NCBI GenBank assembly: GCA_022747635.1
Contig: JAKTNV010000003.1
Span: 93,784,790 to 93,848,789, forward strand
Length of the DNA stretch: 64,000 bases
Source of the DNA: Hetaerina americana
Taxonomy: Eukaryota; Arthropoda; Insecta; Odonata; Calopterygidae
Direction of reading: 5' to 3'
A model generated the notes under the pieces. It searched no databases. It was not told the DNA's origin and saw only the letters and a program-made list of their open reading frames with translations. The position numbers and the translations under genes were made by a program. Below are positions 48,730-61,100 of the stretch, piece after piece; positions within the stretch are counted from its first letter, which is position 1; the number at the start of each line of letters is the position of its first letter.

Positions 48730-50800
48730 GCGTTTGAATCCTCACGGGGAACGAAAAAGACGCGTCGCATTTCCTTATTTATCACAGACCTCCCGTCCCA
48801 CCCAACTTATTTACGCGGTTCATCCCCTTCTCCATCCGCAACCGCCACACTCTCTTCCCATCCCCCAAATCGCCTTCTTGGTGGGAGGAGGGCGTGAAAA
48901 GAACACCCCCCACCAACCCTTACCGCCCGCACACCTCTCCCTTCCTCAACCGGGCTGCGGAATCCTTCCCCTCATTAAACGCACGCAACACACACCGCCC
49001 TCCCGTGAACGGCGAGAGCCCTCACCCGCCCCCAAACGCCCCCTCGAGCACCACCCGTGTTAATAATTCCCATCCCAGCTCTTTCATTCCTCCATCAATG
49101 CAGGCTTTATTCGTCCAAAAAGAAAAGAATAGACGCTTCTAAGAACAAATTAGAGAATATCATTGCCGAGTGACTCAATCAAATCTACTTAGCTTTTCCG
49201 GCAGTTTCTTTAAATTTTCTTTAGGTAAACGTTGAATTCTTCCTATGGGACGAACCACACAAAAGTATCATCGATCGGTCAATGACAAATAGAAATTTTT
49301 GACGAAATCCCAGCGGAAGGTTTTAAACATCTGGATCTACCCGCAGGGAATTGTAAACTGAACGATACCGCGCACCGCGGATGTGAATACCACTCATCAT
49401 CTTCCAAGGATCCCTCACCTCTCCTATTATTATTATCATTTTATTTTTAAAGTTTTCATGCAGAGGAGCAGAAATTCAAATGCATTTCACGGCGGCGGGC
49501 GGAAATAAATTGGAAGTTGGCCCGTGAAAAAAACTGGGTCGAGCATAGGAGGGGGGGGGGGCGAAAGAGGGAGGACGCGACTTGGGAGAATTATGAACCC
49601 AATTTTTACCGGGGGAAAAGGTTCTTTGTCCTCTTCCTCCACTCCACCTTCCCGCTCACACCCCCTCCCTCCTCCGCTCTTTTCCCCTGAAAGTTCCCAA
49701 AAGGCGCCCCCCGCCGTCCCCTCTTCCACTTCTCCCATCTCCCGTCTTTCTCCCGCTTGATATGACGCCGTCGCCGAGGCAAAGAGCTCGGCGGGTCATC
49801 AACGGGGATAACCCCCTTGCTCGGCCTCGTTCTCTCATTTCCACCTCCGGGTGAGGGTGTGCATCAGCACTCGCGCGCCCATTCCTTCGGGGGAGGGAGG
49901 GCGAGGGGGGGGAAGGAACCAAGGATGCGAAAGAAGAAAAATTTTCCGCGGCGTAACGAATTACGAAAGTAATGAAAGCTTCCTCCACGAAACGCCGAGA
50001 TAACACTGCAAAGACTGCAGGGAGAAGTTGTTTACCGGCGGAGCCTAGCAAAGTTGAGTTTACATCAGTTCATCCACGGGGACGAAAATGAGTTCGCACA
50101 CATTCCAGGCGCGGGAATACTTTCAGTTTCCCACAGCCGCGGCCTCAGTAGGAAAGGAGCGAGCGGAGAAACAAACGTCGCAGCTTGTGAGCCGTTCTCA
50201 TTCAAAGGATTATAATCGAGGACCCGGGGCTAATTTAACCAAGGAATTGTTAAAATTTTCGACGCTGCTCCACGCAAAAGTCAACAAAATACCTTTGATG
50301 AAATCTTGCGTTCAGATAAGGGAGGGAAATTTAAAAAAATAACACATAGTCCCATCGTATGAATAAGACAAGAAACAGTATTTTGGGGACTCGGCGAGGA
50401 GGAAATTGCTCGACGAAGGGGGTGCGGGGGGATATAGGGCTTGTAGGACCCACAGGGGTGAGGGGAGGGCGTCGTTTCGGTGGGCGTGGGCCAACAGCCC
50501 TCGCACACCGAATGCCCCTTGTTGTTTGAGTGCAGGGTGCCTTCGAGGGTGATCTTCCCACCTTTGTTTCGACAACCGCCTTCTCTTCCTCTTCTCCATT
50601 CCTTCGGCCGCACGGTCCCCCCTTTCCCCCATCCATCTAGCTCCGCAACGTGACCAACTGGGGGTGAAGGCGGCGCGGCGTCGGGGGAGACTTCGTCGGA
50701 GGCGAAGAACGCTATTCCAATAAACCAAGCCCCTCGAGAGAGGTAGAACGGCGGCGATCAAAGGCGGTTGTGTACTTCTTCCCTCCCCGACGTCCATTAT
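48730..50800. other. Cluster of GC-rich islands
   Basis: Three blocks (about 48800-49060, 49490-49960 and 50370-50760) are C-rich or G-rich and contain overlapping openings on both strands. All translations are Pro/Ser/Arg-rich and match nothing I know. Poly-G lies at about 49550-49561. Confidence 0.5.
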
Positions 50801-51424
50801 TAAAACCGACTGGTGTATAAACGTTTTGCAAACAAACTCGCCGCAATGTGAGTGAGTTATTTCTCTGTTGAATAATTTATGGGTAATGGAGCGTGTTTCA
50901 CGCCTTCATCGGCTAGCTAGGATTCACGCTATATGGAATATACGGGAGCTTACGACCGTCGATCCGGTTTTTCCTGTGGGAAAACCTCTAATCGAAGCCC
51001 ACGTGGGTAGTCGTACGTAGTAATATTGGACATCTTGAAGGAGATTATGATTTTATGTATTTCCTTGATCTCCGATCATACATTGTGGAATGACAGAACA
51101 ACCAGCAATTGCGACAAGGGAAACACATTCAGCCATGCGCTAACTTCGTGAAAAGTATATTACGGGGGCTAATAATAACTTAGATGAATATAAATGTGAG
51201 AAAGTTGTCGAAATGATTTGCTAAATTGAAAAGGAAAATACACGCCACAGGCTCCGTATTATGCTACCGCCTTGCGGTCAAAACGAGCAACTGTTCACGT
51301 CTAGAAAGAGAATATATCGAATGGCTTCCAGGCATATTACACGCAAGACCTCAGAAATATCGATCGTTTCGCAGGTAATGTAAATTGTTGGGTTAATTAA
51401 CTCACATTCAAAGGTTCTCAAAGG

Positions 51425-51453
51425 TTTCAAGAGACTCAATGAGTCTCTTGAAA
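51425..51453. repeat. 13-bp hairpin with 3-base loop
   Basis: TTTCAAGAGACTC pairs exactly with GAGTCTCTTGAAA around AAT. Confidence 0.7.
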
Positions 51454-53306
51454 ATTTACGACAAAATCCAAAAAAATTCAACATTTTTGTGTGCAAATGT
51501 AGACGTAAAAGCAAATATGTAAATGCATATCTATGAAGAATGTATACTTTGCATGCATACATTTTACCACATATAAATTTGTATACACAAATTTCAAAGC
51601 GTATAGACAAAGCATAATCACATATGCAAATTCTGAAATACTACGAAGTATTTAATTTGGAAAGTGGAAACGAGATCACCAAGTTCTCTTCGAAATACCA
51701 TTCGAAACTTTCAATTAATAGATTAATACACCGAAAATTGGATTCCATTTTTAATGATCTACATCAGCCTGAGGGGAGGTTCACATGATTATAGAAACTT
51801 CATTCGCTACCACGTTCTCATTTCTCAAATTAACCGGAACGTCTTTCTACTCAACCGTCAACGTATCTCGCGTTTCCAGTCGCATTTTGACAGACAATTT
51901 TTTTCAGCTCAACCGTGACATAATGGGATGCATACACCGCTTATTAAATCGCGCTCCTGATAACGGTAGGATGATTTTTGTTTTAAAGGAAGCAACTTCT
52001 CCACGTGTTACGTACACGGAATGAAAATTTGAAATATTTGGAACGAGCACGTTCATAAGAGTAATTAAGATGAGTGCCGACGAGTCAAAAAAAATGTTCA
52101 GCGCTCGATCCAAACTGCACTTTGATAATAAAAGAGGAGCTGAGAAGCAGACCCAAGTAATAAAACGAATATACTTTTCAGGGCATATTAGTTGAAAAAT
52201 TAAATATTACTCATTGATAGCCCAAGAGTTAGAGGGGCAACGAGATTAAATTGGTACAAGGTAAGCTTTATTTACTTTTTTTTACTTTTATATGAAAGAT
52301 GAGTGTGAGATATTTACAGAAACATCAGAACACACTGGGCTCCGCAGACTAAAAACGGTCCGGAGCTTTGCTACTTCAAGGAATATTAAGGCTATCATTC
52401 AATTTCAGTCTATCCTCATCACCATACTTCACAAGAAACTGTGCCATCATTAGAATAGATTTGTCTCACAAAGCGTATTCAGTAGGCAAAATACAACGGG
52501 CGATTACTATTACCTGACATAATACAAGTTGTAAACTAAACTACGAATAATGGTGTAACAGCATTTATTTCCAAAAGACAGAAATCATTATCGTTACTCA
52601 GAAGTTTCCCAATTTATTGCGATATAACCGTTGCGAGGGAAATGATAAACCAGCAGTCAAGGTCTGTGGTAGGAAAACCTCAAGGCTACACGCTTAAAAA
52701 AATTCTCGACATTGGACTCCGGAGTAAGGACGAGTTGTGAGGAGAGGACAAAATGCTTCTGCCATCTCTCGGTTCCTAATTTAGTTCTACGCTAAAACAC
52801 AGAACTATGGCTTTCCCGGAATTCTGCCTGGTAGAATTACGATGGAAGACCTCATTCCCACCCGTCTCCGTGACCGAAGAAATGAGAGCAAAGGCGGCTC
52901 CTAGAAGTGGAGAAGGGGTGGGGTGGAGGTGGTAGTGAGAAAATGGGCGCAAAAGTGGATCGTTGGTGGTTTTAATAAATGGTCGAATTTGATCTCTGCG
53001 CTGATATGAGCGGTTGTAAAACCCTCGAAAAGCGAATGAGGCTGGTACGTTTCCTTTTTGATTCTGTTTCATTCTTTGCTATTCTGTTGCATGCAGGTTG
53101 AGATGTATCCGGTTTTCCATAGCCTCCGGTTTGCATTTCAATAATATATTCACATGAAATTCTCTGCTCAGTGAAGAAGAATATGGATGATTGTGGGACT
53201 TCCGTTGCTCTGAACAAAGATTAACCTCAATAAACGACGCCTTTTAACCTAGATACTAAAAAATAAATGCTTGTGAATTAATAGGAACGGTAATTACGGC
53301 CGTATG

Positions 53307-53430
53307 AATATTATGGGAAAAGATCAACTCCAGCCGTGCTCTTAATGATTTTTTTCTAAATATTCCTTCACCATATATCCTTTTCTCACCATTAAGAGTA
53401 CGGATGGGGTTGATCTTTTCCCATAATATT
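53307..53430. repeat. 41-bp inverted repeat
   Basis: Arms 53307-53347 and 53390-53430 share AATATTATGGGAAAAGATCA and its complement, and CTCTTAATG/CATTAAGAG, with a few mismatches. The spacer is 42 bp. It resembles a small MITE. Confidence 0.75.
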
Positions 53431-55614
53431 GCTTTTGATAAATATACCCGTGCATCCTTCAATCTGGGTACACTGTTGTTTTAAATCCTTCTTGTGTAGT
53501 TTTAGCTCTAAATTTCCAAATAAACTATTACTTTAAACTGTAAGTACTCTTCAGTCACCAGTCCATGTTGTTTGATACCTTGAAATGAATATTCTTAATT
53601 AATTTGAAAGTTTATCTTTGATAAAATAAGAATCAAAACCTGAAATTGTAATGGAGTAGTTGTAAAATTTGTGCTTGATCGATAAAACTATTTAATTAGT
53701 GATGCTGTCACTGATGATATTTATCTTTATGTGCTATGAAAAGACAAAAGTGTATAGATAAAATAGCTCAAAGTTATAAAAAATATTATCTATTCTTTTT
53801 ATGTGCCCGAAATAGTACGGAGAAAAAATGATTTTGAAAATTAAAAGGTAAACATGGACCGGTTCTGCTAATTCAGAATTAATATATGCATCTGATGAAT
53901 CAGCGAAAAAATCCAAATAGGGATCAATTAATGTCTGCCTTGTTCCGACTTCACAAAAGAAACAAGAATATACGCAGAGAGCAGTAGCAGTATTAGCAAT
54001 AACGGAACTCATCTCTCTACACCAGTCAATGATGTGAAGTGGACGTATGCAAATGCCATGTCGTTTGGATCGGTTGTAGCGTGTAGGACAGGTTGGTAAT
54101 GCGTAAAGATCGGAATTATGGAAATGGAAACAGGCGGAGGGAATCGTGAAAATAGTTTTTAGGCATTGTGCACGTCAAAAAATATTTACAAAAAATTATG
54201 TTCAATAAGGGCAAATGTATATGGTACAACAGATTCAGATTTACGAATTTAGAATGTACCTGACCTTACACGCATGAATATGTTATTAATTATCGTGCAA
54301 GATCTGCAGATTCAAAAATTTTGGATTGTATATTTGAAATGTCTGTGCAGTCGAATGAGTTTTCCAATTCTCGGTCATTTATTTCCAAAAAATACACCAG
54401 CAGTCCGATGCGGGATTAGGACCCTTAACCTTCTTGTGCCACCATCGGTGGTCATTGCACGTTGTTAATAAGCATAGTTTGTTACGGTTAAATTTTGCAG
54501 GTTTAGTCCGGGTTTTTATGGACAAAAAATGATTATCCAAGGCTGTAAAGGGATTTTTCCTGTTATATAAAAAAACACATTTCCTACGAATACAATATTT
54601 TTAAGTTAATTTTCACAATCTACTCCGCTAGCAAACGTTTACTAATGAAAACTTTCTTTGAATGAAAAGTTTAAAAAAAATTAATTTTCCGGTCTCATTT
54701 ACTAAGGTAAACATTTATTTTTTTCATGCCCTTTGCCTCTTGTGCCATTATTAATGCTTAAATAAGTACAATATCTATTTTCTTCGTATTCTTAACATGT
54801 TATATAAAGTGTCTCGTTATTTTACTGATTTAATTTAAAGGAGTTGAATTGTTCAATAGAATGAATAAAGATCAGATATTTGATGTTGGAAGCACATGCA
54901 ATACTTGAATTGAAAAAGATATGATGAAGACTATCCAATAAATTCAGAAACATAGGTTTGATGAGGCCAAATATATTCCTTTGTCCCAAAAAATTTAATC
55001 ATTTGACTACGCTGCCATAACACAAAGAGGGAAAGACTTATCCTTGCATATTTTTTTTGCGAAATGCCGGATGTTATTACAACGCTCGAGTGCACAAACG
55101 AGAGGTAGGTACCCCAGAGTCGTGGTAGTCAGACGTACCCACTTATCTCAGGGAAAGTGCGTGCCTGGCGAAACCCGCATGAAATCGAATGCAAGCACGA
55201 ATAAATATAGAAACTCGAATGCATAAAGGATCGAGATGACTGTGAGGGAAGGCAGATGCAAAACAAAAGTGAGTAATCTAGGGTGATAACCATTTTCAGG
55301 ATAGTTAGAAACGTCAATCGTCCAATCCAAGTGATTACATCGGACGGACTCCAGCCACCCCTACAAAATTAAAAAAAGAATACGTCCGAAAGAGCACGAC
55401 GGCAGGGATTATAAAATTTGTGATTTTTTAAATCAAACCAAAGTCATAAAGTCGGTTTGACGAACTTAATTTATCCACATCCTCACAGCGCGTGATACTC
55501 ACATATGAAAATAAGTGGGGCATTCTGCTCTTGATTGGGCATATGTATCAATTTATTTTGTCACCAACGATACATCTACCCATTCCTAAAATCTGCTATA
55601 TGTTCACGTATTTC

Positions 55615-55768
55615 CTTTCTTGTTGCGGTCTGCGGTTTCTCTGAAAGATCCCGAATAAATCTGCTTCTCGGATGAAGCCGAGTCTATCCAAGGTCATCGG
55701 GTATCGAACCCAGTCCTTCCGTACTGAAGGTGAGCACACTACTCTCTATGCTTTCCCCCACCAGGATA
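55615..55768 (-). mobile_element. tRNA-derived SINE, fifth family
   Basis: On the minus strand GGTGGGGGAAAGCATAGAGA leads into an A-box-like AGCATAGAGAGTAG and, about 40 bases further, a B box GGGTTCGATACCCG (plus coordinates 55697-55710). The following body continues to about 55615, where its end is unclear. A true tRNA gene is possible, but no convincing acceptor stem pairs around it. Confidence 0.5.
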
Positions 55769-57444
55769 TGTGGAAAAAAATTGCAAATAAATATGTAGCC
55801 AGGGGATACTGGGAATAGGGTATCAAATAAGTTACGAAGGATATTAATGGCGCTGATGCGTTCCTATACCTATGATTGTATGTATTCCATTCCATTCGCA
55901 ACGTACACAGGGCACAAAAGGCCATTGGCACCTGTAGGTGGAAATATACGGCTTTATTAAGTCTCCCCATTGTCCTATAGGGGGTATTGGAGTACATTCC
56001 TCCAAGTCTGATTTTGGGAACATTTTTGAGTTTGAAGTGAAAGAAATCAGCTTAATTTTGAAAATAATGCTTAATTCAGAATAAACTCTCCATTTTTGTT
56101 TGTTATCTATAATATTTTTACCGGCTTAAAGTGAAATCTCTTAAATTAAAACCATTAAAAAAGCGTCAAACGACTTTTCGTATTGAGCACTTAGAAATTA
56201 TCATGACACCTGATAGGCGCAGCAGAGCTTCATTACAATAAAGACAAACAAAGCCATTCAGACATCAAATCAGTTGATCGGTCAAATATGGGAACCAGTC
56301 AAACTTTGGTGCATCGGTGGATGATTAATGAACTGCATGATAATACTTCTAATTAACAAGTGTCGCACCCTGTTGAATGTACAGGGAAATGGGTGCAAAC
56401 GAGAAACTAAATCATAATAATTCCAGTAATTAGGTAGATGTGGCCTTCACTCGTAGTCCCATAAGAAGCTAATAGTATAATAATAGGTGGCTGAACTTTA
56501 ACCTGGATCAATGAGTAATAAATAACTGTCAGCAGGATGCATTAAAATAAATATTTTAGCCCTCTAAATACTAAATTTAGGCGTTCACTGGAAATGCTTG
56601 GCTTCGGTAGTAACACGGGACAAGCAGAAATTACCTACACCAGGGTTAATTAAATCATAAACAATTTCTTTGGATCCTATTTTAATATGTGCTCTATTTC
56701 AGCCCGTTATATTATTAATTCCATAAAGTTCACTGTTACATCATCATTGATTTTTAAAATATATAATGATCCGCTCTTTCTTTAGTTAAAAAGGCTCATT
56801 AGTCAGCTAAATGCTAATTTGCTGCCAAAAAATATTAATCGGAATTTTTGTTGAACTCTGAATTTTTTATGAACATGCATATATTTTTACCGAAGGGATT
56901 CAGAAATTTGCTCAACCCAGGTTGTTAAATTAACATTTATTAGAGGAAGTGACTCGAATATTGAATTAGCGGCCACCTACTGATAGACAATGGAATAATT
57001 AGTGCAGGTTAAACAGCTTCAGGGTGGCATTGAGTAGACGGTGTGGCAATGCCGAAGACACGTACGTTTCACATCAACGACGCATCGCGCACCTTACTAA
57101 AGCCATTTAGGGCTTGAATGATTCATCAGATTTTCCACGCACCAATCAGCTTGTTCTCAGAAGTGGTGGTTCCCTCTGGTAAATGAATTCACATACCCGC
57201 CTCCGTGAATGGAGTTCACTGGGAAATGAGGCACAGAGTTGAATTTTCACTCGAAAAAAACCAAGACATCAATATGCAAATGAATAGATTGGGAAATGCT
57301 TTGCATTCTTCGCGTCCAGGTGACTCATCAAATTCCTCTACAGAATATTTAAGACGTTAAGATAATTTAAGGCGTTTTCTACTGAGTTCCAAGATCCTCA
57401 GTACTTCTATACAGTTTCTGACCTCTCGTCATATATATGTGTGA

Positions 57445-57464
57445 GTGTATATACATATGTATTC

Positions 57465-57505
<41 letters not shown>

Positions 57506-57540
57506 TATGTTTGTTCATACATATATATATTTATAAATAC
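57445..57540. repeat. (TA)n microsatellite
   Basis: TA-rich array with TACATA and TGT interruptions. The ORF over it is an artefact. Confidence 0.95.
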
Positions 57541-57670
57541 ATATCATTTAAGCGGAGAAGCGAGGGAGCGCTAACGAACAAAAACACAAAGAAACACATA
57601 CAAATGAAACACATGCGTGTTCAGAATTTTCGGTGGGCAAACCACCTTCCTCTAGGGAAAGAAATTGACA

Positions 57671-57780
57671 AGAGTAGGCTAATACCGACGCCGGGTTTCT
57701 CTCCACCCTTCCTTTCCTAACCATCCCTAATGGCACAAATGACCTTAGCTGTCAGTCGCCTCCCATGAAAACTACTACTA
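57671..57780 (+). mobile_element. 5'-truncated copy of the (CTA)n-tailed SINE
   Basis: This matches the 3' part of the SINE at 25376-25685 closely. Shared stretches include GCCGGGTTTCTCTCCACCCT and CACAAATGACCTTAGCTGTC (with one or two substitutions), and it ends in the same ACTACTACTA tail. The tRNA-like head is missing. No target-site duplication was seen. Confidence 0.75.
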
Positions 57781-57789
57781 GGAACTGTG

Positions 57790-58062
<273 letters not shown>

Positions 58063-58079
58063 ATATATAAATGTATAAA

Positions 58080-58197
58080 AATTCTGTCTCGAAGAGGGCC
58101 TTAGAGAAGGTCGAGAGCTCAAACTTTCTGAAATTTGAGGTCTCTTTTACGTGTTATCTATTTTATTTTTGTGTTCTATCCTGCCGTCCAAATGTTA
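58080..58197 (+). repeat. Diverged plus-strand copy of the CCTTTTA / TGCCGTCC module
   Basis: GAAGAGGGCCTTAGAGAAGG is followed by a GAGAGCTC stretch, GTCTCTTTTACGTGTT, TTATTTTTGTGTTCTATC and CTGCCGTCC. The order and spacing match 34343-34440 and 34840-34950. It directly follows the SINE copy at 57938-58062, just as the 22749 module adjoins the other SINE copy. Confidence 0.55.
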
Positions 58198-61100
58198 TGA
58201 AAAAGTGTACCTAATCCTTCTGTCAGTTTGCTAAGGTTATTCAACAAGAGAGACAGATCTGCAGGAATGAATAAGTCATTTTCACAACGGTGCTAAATAT
58301 ATGCCATACAAATTTATAAAATTGGGAATTCCGCATTTTTTAATATTGTTTTCTGGGAATTAATGGCACGTGTTATCACGGTGTATCTCTTAGTTGAAGA
58401 GGAGACCGTGCTCTTTCCATTACACGTGTCTCAAAGAATTTGCGAACACGAGATGGCGTGGAAGAGGGTCCCCAGCTCTTGGGAGCTTCGAGTTCCGGTG
58501 GTTAGCAGTCTTGGAGGTGAAATTTATTACTGGAGCAGATTATGCACGTCGGCCCCATAAAATATGCCCCACTGCCTCTCACAGCGAAGTACCAGCCACG
58601 ACATTTTCTACTTGTGTCAGATCCCCTCTGGGAACACGTGACGGAAGCAAAAGCTGAGATACCTACATCAAGACTGCACAAAATATCCCCCCGACGAAAC
58701 CACCAGTACTTCTAGATCCAAGAATTGGTGATCTACGTATTTTCTCTGAGCATAAATTTAAAAAATATAGTATGAGGGATTACAACTTGAGGAAAGGGCG
58801 GTTGAATTTTGTAACGAGGATGTTAATCCCAAGTAGCAAAATATACAAGCATATTATACTATAAGTTTACTATGTATTATGATATCATGTTTTGCAAAGC
58901 TACAACGATACGCCTGAAACACAATTTACGAATAAAATCGATATGGACACATACGGCACGAGAGCCTGGATAGGGGCATCATGAAATATTTCCTCATCAC
59001 TAAAATCTTATTTTTCTCCCATGTTCAATAAAATTGATCGATGAAAAATATCCAGAGATTGCTAATCTACTTCCGTTAAATGAGCTCAATCATGCCCGAA
59101 GATTTGCTTGTTAGCAAAATCATGTAATATGAGAAATTAAATTTTTCATCGCTCTTTATTTATTATCTTTATATGAAGGAAAATTACTTAGTTAAGGGAA
59201 AAAATAGCCATTTAAGTGTAATATTGACATACAAGAGCCTATCTCGCTTGAACGAAGACGCGTAAATAGGTATAAAATAGGGTAAATGTACATACATCGT
59301 GGTTGAAAACCCCCAGGATAGCGAACTCGCTTTAAAGCTCTAGACACTAATTCACCTCAAGCACTTACATTGAAATACTTGGATGACGAGACACTTACAA
59401 TATGCTGATGCCGTCTTTTTTTGACGCAGCTCTCACATATTAAAATTATCAATGGTACTTGTGCTAGGTATGCGTTTGTTGCCCCCACTAAAAACCACGG
59501 CCTTTTCATTGATCCTAGAGTAAAATGTGAAACAATTGAACATAAAATGTATTAAAGTTAACTAGAAAGCTATTTTCCTTCATACGATACGTATCATTTG
59601 CACATTTGTGGTTAAGTTTCATGAAAATTCTTGAGAAAAAAATATTTCAAAAACATCCACCAATTGGAATTTATAAGAAGAATTTAAACAGCAGAACGGC
59701 CGCTATTTGCATAATTTGGCATATTTTTGACTCTCCTTTAAGTTATAGTAACCAATAATAATCTGACTACTTTGAGGTAGTCAGCAACTTCTCCACCATT
59801 AATTTATTCCTCCGTAAATGGTAAGGTTGTGTTGCATTCGAGGTCATTACGGAACAGAACAAGGCAACGCAACTTAATGACTAAAAGCAATATTATGCTG
59901 AACCATAATATTAAAGGGTATCTATGTGTTTTCTTCATATCGCGATTTTATGTACATCCCACACGTACCGTGCTTATTCTTGTACACCGTCATCGTAACT
60001 ACCTGTATGACCATTAATTTTTGAATAATGATGAAGTCGGTAAATTTTATAAAATAATGCTTTTTCAGGTTTTCACTAATGCCTCTATAACTTAATAAAT
60101 TACTAAATCGCAATGGGTTATGCACACACCTACTGTATGTAAGATGCCTCATTCACATGAGGTAACGAAGTAACCATGAATTTGACACTACTTCAAATTA
60201 GTGGCGATACTGTTGACACTAGGAAAAGCCATTATTTTTTAAGGTTGATTTCTCATTCATTCAAAATTTACCTATTTTAAAAAATATTTTAAAAATTATT
60301 TCTAATGAATGTCAGTCATCTCAACTTTATCACTTCATTTAATGTAGCAAGCCGTCTTTTCTCTGCAGATAACAACTTGCAAGCAATCAATAAGACTTCC
60401 TTCTCGAAGTAATAACATTGCACCATCATAAAAGCTACCATAGCATACATTTTTCTAACCAAGTCAACCTCATCTACGTACCCAAGAAATAGTAATAGGA
60501 ATTTATGTAAGTATAAGTAATTTATGTAATTGTTAGTCAAAATTTATAAACATAAGTCACGCCTTTAATTAAGATTTTCTTAGTCTTTGATTGAATATTT
60601 TTGCAGTAGTTTAATATATATTCTTTAGTTTTTTCGGGACATTCTCCAACGTACTGCGCATTTTTCAAGACTCGACATTTGATTCTACCTATTAATAACG
60701 TTTTCAGGACCTGACTGAAATTTTCATTTTATTTTTCACCCATATAAGTACTTCGATGAAATGGCCGATGATCAGTTGACCGTATTTTTAGTTTTCTAAA
60801 AATATCACGTCGTCCATCATTACTCATTTGTGGTTAGATGTTCTTTTTGAAGCAGAGTTCAAGTGGTAATTATTTTTCCTATTAAAATTAGGCGCTCGTT
60901 TGGCCATCTCTATTACTTCTCAAACGAGACGATAGTAATATAACCCAAATTTCACCGAGCTATCCGTCTCTTAGAATAGTACGTGCCCCGGTTCTGAGGT
61001 GATTTGTTCCGCGATGACTTAATGGTCAGCGGCCGCCTCTTAATACAACTGCCAGAAGATTTCTCAAAGACACATTGAGGATTTGTTAAATAAGTACACG

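Larger units (their letters stand above)
36961..57444. other. Long stretch without recognisable genes
   Basis: Apart from the GC-rich islands, the hairpins at 43038, 51425 and 53307, and the SINE at 55615, nothing is assignable. Openings such as 43132-43374 plus and 53734-54012 minus have AT-driven composition and no known motif. Confidence 0.45.

Noticed and set aside
50312..50797. 161-codon minus-strand ORF
   Set aside because: GC-rich island opening with low-complexity translation. Three frames are open at once, which argues for composition and not coding.
54400..54470. Possible tRNA-like B box on the minus strand (GGGTCCTAATCCCGC)
   Set aside because: At least two mismatches to the B box and no A box at the right distance.
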